From the NCBI RefSeq assembly GCF_003205615.1, contig NZ_PYBV01000021.1, forward strand, positions 1-64,000: a stretch of 64,000 bases of DNA. The letters are read 5' to 3'. Positions 42,567 to 49,861 of this stretch are shown one piece after another; the first letter of the stretch is position 1; every line of letters starts with the position of its first letter. The translations under genes and the position numbers were made by a program. The DNA is from Micromonospora arborensis (lineage in GTDB: Bacteria > Actinomycetota > Actinomycetes > Mycobacteriales > Micromonosporaceae). The notes below the pieces were generated by a model. It had not been told where the DNA came from. It did no database searches and worked only from the letters and a program-made list of their open reading frames with translations.

Positions 42567-43355
42567 GTGACAGCGGTGATGCCCAGGCGGGACACCATCG
42601 CCACCCCGCTCGCCCCCGTCACCGCGGCGCTACGGGCCATGTTCGGCACCGACGACGTTCCCGGGCTCGCCCGGGGCCTTCTGGTCGAGGACGAGTTCGG
42701 CTGGGCACCCGCCACCACCCTGATCGACGGCAGCCGACTGCCGGAGCTGCTGCGCGGCGCCGCCACCCGCTGGGGCGGCACCCCGCACGCCTGCGCGGCG
42801 CTGGCCTGGAAGTCGTACAGCTACTGGACCGCGCTGCCGGTCGTGCTCGGCTGGGCCTCCGCCCGGCGGGTGCCGCTCGTCGATCCGGCCGACGTGCTGA
42901 TCCACTTCGAGGACCACCGGCAGTTGTTCACCCTGGGCCTGCGCCGTGGCACCACCGTGGCCGTGCTGCCGAGCGACCCACTGGCGCTCGCCAGCCTGCC
43001 GGAGGTGCGGGTCGTCGCCGACGAGGCGGAGCTCCTGGCCGCGCTGCGCGCCGCCCTGCTCGACGCCCACCTGGCGCCGCTCATCACGGCGATCCAGTCG
43101 GAGGTCCGGGTCGGCACCCGGACGCTGCTCGGCTCGGTCGCCTCCGGCATCGCGCACGGCATCCTGCGGGCTGCCGACGGGCTGCCCGGCTCGACGGTGC
43201 AGAGCATCGACACCCTGCTCGGCGCGCTCGACCTGGCCGACCTGATCGAGCTGGTGCCGGGGCCGACCGGTGAGCCGAGCGTGCAGCGGCGCACCTGCTG
43301 CCTCGCCTTCACCCTGCCCCGACCGAAGGTCTGCCAGGGCTGCTGCGTCCGCTAG
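42567..43355 (+). CDS. FhuF-like siderophore-iron reductase
   Basis: 262 residues from GTG 42567 with GGGGGG ten bases upstream; the frame further upstream would cross the iron boxes. The C-terminus RRTCCLAFTLPRPKVCQGCC has the CC-x10-C-x2-C ligand set of the FhuF [2Fe-2S] cluster. FhuF proteins reduce ferric siderophores in the cytoplasm to release iron. No transporter genes are adjacent; expression is presumably linked to siderophore uptake through the iron boxes. Confidence 0.87.
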   Translation: MTAVMPRRDTIATPLAPVTAALRAMFGTDDVPGLARGLLVEDEFGWAPATTLIDGSRLPELLRGAATRWGGTPHACAALAWKSYSYWTALPVVLGWASARRVPLVDPADVLIHFEDHRQLFTLGLRRGTTVAVLPSDPLALASLPEVRVVADEAELLAALRAALLDAHLAPLITAIQSEVRVGTRTLLGSVASGIAHGILRAADGLPGSTVQSIDTLLGALDLADLIELVPGPTGEPSVQRRTCCLAFTLPRPKVCQGCCVR

Positions 43356-43379
43356 CTGTCCCGCCCTGGGCCTCGCCGC

Positions 43380-45215
43380 TCAGTCGGTCAACGATCGGAC
43401 GTCCCACACCCACACACCGCCGGTGAAGACCGGCTGGATCCCGGTCAGCTCCGTCATTCCCCGGCGCAGCGCGGTCTCGTGCTCGTGCGGCCCGAGGACG
43501 ACCACACCGGCCCGCCAGAATCGCAGGTCGTCGACCGCCTGGACCCGGCCCTGCGGGGTGATCGGCGGCACCGCCCCGGTGCGCCGGATGGTGGCGAAGA
43601 AGTTGCTGGTGGGGCGGGGCGGCGCACCGAACAACGCGACCCGTGGGGCCTCGGCGTTCGGGCGGGTGTCCGGGCCGAGGAAGTAGCCACGGGCCAGCGG
43701 CATGTCCAGCCGGGTTGCCGCCGACCACCGCAGCGGCTCCGCGTAGGTGCTGTCCGGCAACGGCAGGGCCACCACGCTGCGCCCACCGGCCACGTACGGA
43801 CGCCAGGCCCCACTTGTCACGAAGGTGGGGACCGGGTTGAGGTGGGCCACGGGCAGCGGAGTGGGGACGATCGGCAACAGGGCCATCGTGAGCACGGTCG
43901 CGGTGACGAAGCGGATCTGCCCCCTCGCGTCCGGGTGCGAGCTGGCCAGTTCACGGGCGCGTTCGGCACCGTAGGCGAGCAGCAGCCCGATGATCGGGGT
44001 GATCGCCAACGCCCACCGGGTCGGCACCACCGAGTGCAGGATCGGCAGGTTCTCCAGCGCCGCCCAGGGCCCCGGCACACCCGTACCCCGGTTGTCGAAG
44101 CGAACCTCCCGGCCCAGCGAGAGCACCGCGAAGAGCAGCCCGAGCGCGCCCAGCGCGAGCACCACGACCGAGCGGCGTAACCACCAGACCAGGGCGATCA
44201 CCAGGACCGCCAGCGCCCAACCGAAGAAGCTGTTCTCCTCGGTCGGGTTCTTGGCCAGCCCGGCGGCGGTACGCGGGCTACCGGCAAGAGCCTCCCGGGA
44301 GTACGCGACGAACGAGGCCAGGTCGCTGGAGTAGCCGCGGATCAACCGGGACAGCCCGGAGTACGCGTCCGGCCCGAAGAACTGCACGTACAGGGGGTAC
44401 GCCAGCAGCAGCGCGGCGATCCCGGCGGCGACGGCGAGACCGGCGAGGAAGGGCCGGGCCCGTGCGCGCAGATCGGCACGGCCGACGGCGAGCACGGCGA
44501 TGATCACGCCGAGCCCGATCGCGGTCATCAGCAGGATCTCCAGGTTGAGGAAGGCCTGCCAGACGATCACGAGTGCGAGAAGGACCCCGTTGCGCAGCCA
44601 ACGGCCCGCCTCACCGAGTCGCAGCGTGCGCCAAATGATCAACGGGACGACGAACTGCGACACGATGTTCGGGTGGCCATTGGCGTGCGACACCATGGCC
44701 GGCGCGAACGCGCAGAAGCCGCCGCCCAGCCACGCTGGCCCGCGGGTGCCGATCAGGACCCGGGAGAGAAGGAAATACCAGGCAGTGGCGGTGGCAATCA
44801 TGCCGGCGGTGAGAAAGACCAGGAATGCCACCCGCGGCCCCAGGAGCAGGGTGACCGGCGTCAGTGGCAATGAAATGGATAATACGGACGTATTGGCCAT
44901 CAGATTCACGCCGTCCGGAACGTTCATCTGATTGGAATGGAACGGGTACGCAAAATGCGTAACGACTCGCGCACCGTGCGCCATCATCCATTCGAACTGC
45001 GACTGATCGGACTGGTTGTCCCGCACGCCACTGCCGGGCTCCAACCAGAGGCGGCCGGTCACCCACAGGCCGAGCACCACGAAGCTCAGCACGGCGGCCA
45101 GGTCGACCCACTTCCCCTTGCGGGAAGGCCGAACGCCACCAGAGACCCCCCGCACCGACGACGCAGCGGCCGGACCGTCGCTGTCGCTGGGTTTGTCCGG
45201 TTCAGGAGTAGTCAT
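43380..45215 (-). CDS. Membrane glycosyltransferase-like protein (GT-C/YfhO type)
   Basis: 611 residues with about 11-12 membrane helices. Its first extracellular loop holds DNQSDQSQFEWMM, with acidic residues as in GT-C catalytic loops, and HANGHPNIVSQFV further on. A C-terminal soluble region (480-611; VVALPLPDSTYAEPLRW ... RGMTELTGIQPVFTGGVWVW) resembles that of bacterial YfhO-like enzymes. Probably transfers sugars from polyprenyl phosphate to cell-wall glycans; not proven. Divergent from a methyltransferase gene. Confidence 0.75.
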   Translation of the reverse strand: MTTPEPDKPSDSDGPAAASSVRGVSGGVRPSRKGKWVDLAAVLSFVVLGLWVTGRLWLEPGSGVRDNQSDQSQFEWMMAHGARVVTHFAYPFHSNQMNVPDGVNLMANTSVLSISLPLTPVTLLLGPRVAFLVFLTAGMIATATAWYFLLSRVLIGTRGPAWLGGGFCAFAPAMVSHANGHPNIVSQFVVPLIIWRTLRLGEAGRWLRNGVLLALVIVWQAFLNLEILLMTAIGLGVIIAVLAVGRADLRARARPFLAGLAVAAGIAALLLAYPLYVQFFGPDAYSGLSRLIRGYSSDLASFVAYSREALAGSPRTAAGLAKNPTEENSFFGWALAVLVIALVWWLRRSVVVLALGALGLLFAVLSLGREVRFDNRGTGVPGPWAALENLPILHSVVPTRWALAITPIIGLLLAYGAERARELASSHPDARGQIRFVTATVLTMALLPIVPTPLPVAHLNPVPTFVTSGAWRPYVAGGRSVVALPLPDSTYAEPLRWSAATRLDMPLARGYFLGPDTRPNAEAPRVALFGAPPRPTSNFFATIRRTGAVPPITPQGRVQAVDDLRFWRAGVVVLGPHEHETALRRGMTELTGIQPVFTGGVWVWDVRSLTD

Positions 45216-45428
45216 GACAATTCATAGGGTAGTCAGGGCATGGCGCTGCCGTGACATGTTTCGGGGTACTGCCGTACTATGTGCCGGGTTCGCCGACCGC
45301 CGATCACGAACCCACCCCCCGACCACAATTCGGCCACCCCCGATGCCCCGATTCTTCTGCCGTCCCAGCGGATGATTCACTCTGTCGGTCCAGGCACGGG
45401 TCGAGTTCATATCGTGAGGAATCGACGC

Positions 45429-46139
45429 ATGGCAGAAATCACTGGGGATCAGCGCGTGCAGTCCGAGGTGCTGGAAGGCCTGGCGACCGCTGTCAACCAC
45501 CGCCGCTGGTTCATCGAACTGGCCCTGCCCTACCTCGGCGACGACCCGATCGAGATCGGCAGCGGTCTCGGTGACTACGCGCTGGAATGGTCGGAGCTGG
45601 TGCCCCGGTTCACCGCCACCGAGGCCGACCCGGACCGGCTGGTGCAGCTCAAGGAGCGCCTCGCCGACCGGCCGAACATCGACGTCCGGCAGATGCTGCT
45701 GCCGCACAACGACCGGGGCGACTACAGCGCGGCGGTCTCGTACAACGTCCTGGAGCACATCGAGGACCACGTGGGCGCGCTGGGCAGCATGCGCGACCTG
45801 GTCCGCCCCGGTGGCAACGTGATCATCATCGTGCCGGCGTTCCAGTTCGCGATGGGCCCGGCCGACATCGCCACCGGGCACGTCCGCCGCTACACGAAGA
45901 AGACGCTCAGTGCGGCGATGACGGAGGCCGGCCTGACCGTCGAGAAGATCCACTACGCCAACGCGCTCGGGTTGATCGGCTACTTCATGGCCACCAAGGT
46001 CTTTCGGCTGATGCCGAAGGAGGGCCCGATGGTCAAGGTCTACGACACCGTCGTCCTGCCCGCCACCAAGGCCGCCGAGCAGCGCGTCCGCCCCCCGTTC
46101 GGCCAGTCGGTCTTCGCCGTGGCCCGCGTCCCGTCCTGA
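45429..46139 (+). CDS. Class I SAM-dependent methyltransferase
   Basis: 236 residues, start ATG 45429 (MAEITGDQRVQSEVLEG) with GAGGA nine bases before. Motif I PIEIGSGLGDYALEW, acidic post-I ATEADPDRLVQL, SYNVLEHIEDHVGAL and LVRPGGNVIIIVPAF. The C-terminal half has RRYTKKTLSAAMTEAGL. Methyltransferases of this form often sit with polyprenyl glycosyltransferases, as here (divergent GT-C gene), suggesting a role in cell-envelope glycan or lipid modification. Confidence 0.85.
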   Translation: MAEITGDQRVQSEVLEGLATAVNHRRWFIELALPYLGDDPIEIGSGLGDYALEWSELVPRFTATEADPDRLVQLKERLADRPNIDVRQMLLPHNDRGDYSAAVSYNVLEHIEDHVGALGSMRDLVRPGGNVIIIVPAFQFAMGPADIATGHVRRYTKKTLSAAMTEAGLTVEKIHYANALGLIGYFMATKVFRLMPKEGPMVKVYDTVVLPATKAAEQRVRPPFGQSVFAVARVPS

Positions 46140-46152
46140 ACCCCACCCACCC

Positions 46153-46225
46153 CGCGATCTTGCACTTTCGGTCGCCCTCTTGTCCCTCATGTCAGGGATG
46201 CCGGGACAGCAAGTGCAAGATCGCG
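46153..46225. repeat. Intergenic inverted repeat with GATCTTG arms
   Basis: CGCGATCTTGCACTT (46153-46167) pairs perfectly with its complement at 46211-46225; a smaller nested hairpin (TCCCT/AGGGA) lies inside. It sits between convergent genes and shares the GATCTTG arm with the hairpin at 58564-58615. Confidence 0.75.
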
Positions 46226-46236
46226 AGGGCTGGGGG

Positions 46237-46779
46237 TTAGCCCTTGATCTGGTACGTCGGGCGGATCACTGCTCGGGCCAGGGTGTGGAACGTGAGGTTG
46301 AAGCCGACGTAGGCGGGGCTGGCATCCGGAGTCAGGTCCAGGTGGTCGACATCCACGGCGTGCACCGCGAAGACGTACCGGTGCGGGCGGTCGCCGGGCG
46401 GCGGAGCCGCACCGCCGTAGCCCTGCTCGCCGTAGTCGTTGCGGACCGAGAACGCCCCACCGAGGTCGGTCCCCGCCGCGCCACCGGCGCCGCTGGGCAA
46501 CTGCGTGACCTCGACCGGCACGTTCACGAGCACCCAGTGCCAGAAACCGCTGCCGGTCGGCGCGTCGGGGTCGTAGCAGGTCACCGTGAAGCTCTTCGTC
46601 TCGGCGGGAAAGTCCGACCAGGTCAGCTGCGGCGAGACGTTGTCACCCCCGGTGCTGCCATGCGCGTGCCGGGCATCCATCGGCTCGCCGTTCTGCACGT
46701 CGTCACTTGTCAGCGTGAACGAGGGCAGCGTCGGCAGCAGCTCGTACGGGTCCGGGGCGATCGGTCGTTCCAGGGTCAT
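46237..46779 (-). CDS. YbhB/YbcL-type phosphatidylethanolamine-binding (PEBP) protein
   Basis: 180 residues, start ATG 46779 (MTLERPIAPDPYELL) with GGAAGGA upstream; the in-frame extension upstream is low quality and would cross another gene. PEBP signature: DNVSPQLTWSDFPAETKSF, YDPDAPTGSGFWHWVLVNVP, and DRPHRYVFAVHAVD. Cytoplasmic. Function in bacteria unknown; family members bind anionic ligands. Confidence 0.92.
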   Translation of the reverse strand: MTLERPIAPDPYELLPTLPSFTLTSDDVQNGEPMDARHAHGSTGGDNVSPQLTWSDFPAETKSFTVTCYDPDAPTGSGFWHWVLVNVPVEVTQLPSGAGGAAGTDLGGAFSVRNDYGEQGYGGAAPPPGDRPHRYVFAVHAVDVDHLDLTPDASPAYVGFNLTFHTLARAVIRPTYQIKG

Positions 46780-46920
46780 CGGGACGTGTCCTTCCGGTGT
46801 GCGGAGATACCAGCCTCTTCTTACCCCGTTCGGCGGCGGTCGACGACCGGTTGGCCACTGTCCGGGAGGCACCCGACAAAAGTTATAGTTGTCGCCGCAA
46901 CGTTCCACGAGGGGAACTCT

Positions 46921-47091
46921 TTGGCCGGCATCTGGCGCGACTTCCTGATCGCCGCCGTCACCGCCGCACGGAAGCCCGCCGTGCGGAAGCCCGACACTCA
47001 GTCGCTCGCCCGGGAACGCCGACGCGCCGTCGAGCGGCTGGCCGAGGAGACGATTCGCGAGCACCGGCTGGCCGCAGACCCGCCGGAGTGA
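46921..47091 (+). CDS. Small basic hypothetical protein
   Basis: 56 residues from TTG 46921 with GAGGGG six bases before. Sequence begins MAGIWRDFLIAAVTAA and continues with a charged helix LARERRRAVERLAEETIREH. I recognise no family. The good RBS and helical amphipathic composition make it a plausible small gene; it is transcribed divergently from the PEBP gene. Confidence 0.55.
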   Translation: MAGIWRDFLIAAVTAARKPAVRKPDTQSLARERRRAVERLAEETIREHRLAADPPE

Positions 47092-47200
47092 CCGGGCGCG
47101 CGTGACGATGCTGCTCGGCCGTGATCGACTCCAGGTCACCGACGTGGCGGTATCCCGCGCTGCGGACACCGCAACATCGCCGAAGCGGAGTGGATCAGGG

Positions 47201-47287
47201 CGGAGGGTGTGGGATTCGAACCCACGAAGACATCGCTGCCTTACCGGTTTTCAAGACCAGCGCCATCGGCCACTAGGCGAACCCTCC
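47201..47287 (-). tRNA. tRNA-Ser (anticodon TGA)
   Basis: 87 nt. Acceptor GGAGGGT/ACCCTCC, discriminator G, anticodon loop CTTGAAA (TGA), long variable arm and T arm with GTTCGAATC. It lies in the gap 47092-47448, which holds no other clear feature. Confidence 0.95.
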
Positions 47288-47448
47288 CGGACCGCAACCC
47301 GCAGGCGTACGGCCACGCATAGTCTGCCACGGCTCGCTCCGGGCGGCCCGGCGTCCCTCCCCGGTACGCCAGCCAGGCGTCCTGCCGCGTCCACAGTGGG
47401 CTGGAGGGTGCGCCTGCGGCACCCGACGAGATCGGGAAGACTGAGCTC

Positions 47449-48423
47449 ATGCGAGCCATCACCATTCCGCAGCCCGGTGGACCCGACGCGCTGGTGTGGG
47501 CCGAGGTGCCCGACCCCGAGCCGGGGGCCGGCGAGGTGATCGTGGATGTGCGGGCCAGCGCGGTCAACCGCGCTGACCTGCTGCAACGGCAGGGGCACTA
47601 CCCGCCACCGCCGGGCGCATCCGCGTACCCCGGCTTGGAATGCTCCGGGGTGATCACCGTGGTCGGCTCGGAGGTCGCCGGGTGGGCGGTCGGGCAGCAG
47701 GTCTGCGCGCTGCTGGCCGGCGGGGGTTACGCCGAGCGGGTCGCGGTCCCCGCCGAGCAACTGCTGCCGGTGCCGGCGTGCGACCCGGTCGACGCGGCAG
47801 CGCTGCCCGAGGTGGCCTGCACGGTCTGGTCGAACCTGGTCATGGGGGCGCGGCTCGGCGCGGGCGAAACGCTGCTCGTGCACGGTGGGGGCAGCGGGAT
47901 CGGCACCTTCGCGATCCAGCTCGGGACGGCGCTCGGCGCCACCGTCCTGACCACCGCCCGGGAGGCCAAGCACTCCCGGTTGCGCGAGCTGGGCGCGGCA
48001 CACACGATCGACTACCGGGAGCAGGACTTCGTCGAGGAGGTCCGGCGAGTCACCGATGGTCGTGGCGCCGACGTCATCCTCGACATCATGGGCGCGTCCT
48101 ACCTGGGCCGGAACGTCTCCGCGCTGGCGACCGGTGGGCGGCTGGTGACGATTGGTCTGCAGGGTGGGCGCACGGCCGAGTTGGATCTCGGCGCGCTGCT
48201 GACCAAGCGGGCGAGCATCGCCGCGACGTCGCTACGTTCGCGACCGCTCGCGGAGAAGGCGAAGATCGTCCAGGGCGTACGGGACGAGGTGTGGCCGTTG
48301 ATCGAGGCCGGCATGATCCGACCGGTCGTGGACCGGCGGCTGCCGATGACCGAAGCCGCGCAGGCGCACCGGCTCGTCGAGTCGAACGATCACTTCGGCA
48401 AGGTGCTGCTCATGCGCGTGTGA
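47449..48423 (+). CDS. PIG3-family NAD(P)H quinone oxidoreductase
   Basis: 324 residues. GroES-like domain with VRASAVNRADLLQRQGHYPP and YPGLECSGVI, Rossmann domain with LLVHGGGSGIGTFAIQLG (about 143-160), and C-terminal DRRLPMTEAAQAHRLVESN. Zinc-free MDR enzyme reducing quinones by NADPH. It converges on soxR 21 bp away; in Streptomyces SoxR controls quinone-reductase-type genes, so a functional link is possible though no SoxR site precedes it. Confidence 0.9.
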   Translation: MRAITIPQPGGPDALVWAEVPDPEPGAGEVIVDVRASAVNRADLLQRQGHYPPPPGASAYPGLECSGVITVVGSEVAGWAVGQQVCALLAGGGYAERVAVPAEQLLPVPACDPVDAAALPEVACTVWSNLVMGARLGAGETLLVHGGGSGIGTFAIQLGTALGATVLTTAREAKHSRLRELGAAHTIDYREQDFVEEVRRVTDGRGADVILDIMGASYLGRNVSALATGGRLVTIGLQGGRTAELDLGALLTKRASIAATSLRSRPLAEKAKIVQGVRDEVWPLIEAGMIRPVVDRRLPMTEAAQAHRLVESNDHFGKVLLMRV

Positions 48424-48443
48424 CGCGGGCGGGGTGCCGGCCG

Positions 48444-48920
48444 TCAGGCGAGTGAGTCCGCCGGGGTCGACTCCTCCGGCGCTCGCGGCAGCATCAGGCG
48501 GGCGCCCGGCCCCTCGCCGGCCAGGGTGTCCCCGGGGTTGTTGAGCATGCAGCGCTGCAGGGAGAGGCAGCCACAGCCGATGCAGCCATCCAGGTCGTCG
48601 CGGAGTTTGGTGAGCAGGCGGATCTTCTCGTCCAACCGGCCCCGCCATGTCTCGGAGAGCCGCGCCCAGTCCTGCGGGCTGGGCGTACGGGCTTCGGGGA
48701 GCGACTCCAACGCGGCCCGGATCTCCTCAAGCGAGACGCCGACCTGCTGGGAGATCCGGATGAAGGCGACCCGCCGCAACTCGGCGCGGGCGTACCGGCG
48801 CTGGTTGCCGCCGGTACGGTCGGCGCGGATCAGCCCGAGTCGCTCGTAGTAGCGCAGCGCCGACGGCGCCACGCCGGAGCGGACGGACAGCTCGCCGATC
48901 GTCAGTAGATCCTGCATCAC
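48444..48920 (-). CDS. soxR: Redox-sensitive transcriptional activator SoxR
   Basis: 158 residues from GTG 48920 (or ATG 48917). MerR-type HTH LTIGELSVRSGVAPSALRYY and dimerisation helix, followed by the [2Fe-2S] cysteines C113-x2-C116-x-C118-x5-C124 (CIGCGCLSLQRC). SoxR is activated by redox-active compounds and in actinomycetes responds to endogenous pigments or quinones. A perfect 24-bp palindrome lies just before its start. Confidence 0.95.
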   Translation of the reverse strand: MMQDLLTIGELSVRSGVAPSALRYYERLGLIRADRTGGNQRRYARAELRRVAFIRISQQVGVSLEEIRAALESLPEARTPSPQDWARLSETWRGRLDEKIRLLTKLRDDLDGCIGCGCLSLQRCMLNNPGDTLAGEGPGARLMLPRAPEESTPADSLA

Positions 48921-48928
48921 CAGGTCCT

Positions 48929-48952
48929 TGAGTTGAAGTGCACTTCAACTCA
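48929..48952. promoter_or_regulatory. SoxR-type palindrome
   Basis: TGAGTTGAAGTG and its exact complement form a 24-bp palindrome ending eight bases from the soxR start. The position implies autoregulation. Confidence 0.75.
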
Positions 48953-49029
48953 CACAGTAATGGCAGGGCCACCACACCGACCACCGATCGGTTCCCGGTC
49001 TGCGGCGGTCGATCAGAGCGCTTCTGGGA

Positions 49030-49749
49030 TCAGCGCGCGGATGAGGCGGCGGGGCGGCGGCGGGCGCGTTCGCGACCGAGGATCCAGATCGCCTCGACGC
49101 CGTCCTTCCAGGTGATCTTCTTGCCCTCTTCCCGGCCGCGCGCCCGGTAACTGATCGGCACCTCGTACGGGCGGATTCGTTGCCGCAGCAGCTTGCCGGT
49201 CACCTCGGCCTCCATGCCGAAGCCGCGCGAACGCACGTCGAGCGACCGGTAGAGCGCCACCGGCATCAGCTTGAAGCAGGTCTCAAGGTCGCCAATGTAC
49301 GAGTTGAACAGCACGTTGGCCGCCATCGTGACGCCCTTGTTGCCCATCACGTACCAGAAGCTGTAGGCGCTGTGGCTGCCGAAGGTGCGATTGCCGTAGA
49401 CGACCTTGGCTCGCCCGTCGAGCACCGGGGCGAGCAGCTTGGGGATGTCCTGCGGGTCGTACTCCAGGTCGGCGTCGAGGATGACCATGTAGTCGCCTTC
49501 GGCGCTGTCGACAGCCGTCTTGATGGCGGCACCCTTGCCGGCGTTGCGCTGGTGGGTGATGACCCGCAGGCGGGCGTCATCAGCGCGACCGAGGACCTCG
49601 CCGGTGCCGTCCCGGCTGCCATCGTCGACGACGACCAACTCGATCTCGCACGGATAGTCCACCGCCAATGCCTGCTTGAGGGCATCCGCGATGCGTTCTT
49701 CCTCGTTGAAGACCGGCATGAGGATCGAGAGCTTCACGGGAATCTCCAC
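49030..49749 (-). CDS. Family 2 glycosyltransferase (polyprenyl-phosphate sugar transferase type)
   Basis: 239 residues from GTG 49749. GT-A signatures: LSILMPVFNEEERIADALKQ, VVDDGSRDGTGEVL, NAGKGAAIKT, and ILDADLEYDPQDIPKLL with DxD-like ligands. No membrane helices. Similar enzymes make dolichyl/polyprenyl-phosphate mannose or glucose. The adjacent divergent GT-C gene (49862) would use such lipid-linked sugar, so the two likely act together. Confidence 0.87.
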   Translation of the reverse strand: MEIPVKLSILMPVFNEEERIADALKQALAVDYPCEIELVVVDDGSRDGTGEVLGRADDARLRVITHQRNAGKGAAIKTAVDSAEGDYMVILDADLEYDPQDIPKLLAPVLDGRAKVVYGNRTFGSHSAYSFWYVMGNKGVTMAANVLFNSYIGDLETCFKLMPVALYRSLDVRSRGFGMEAEVTGKLLRQRIRPYEVPISYRARGREEGKKITWKDGVEAIWILGRERARRRPAASSAR

Positions 49750-49861
49750 GGTGGCGACGACACGTCGGGCATAGCCTAGCCTGGCTGGTCAGCCCGACGT
49801 CTGCCACCACCATCGGGCAGTCGGCGTGGCGGCTCCAGCCCGATGGTGTTTACTTCCCGCC

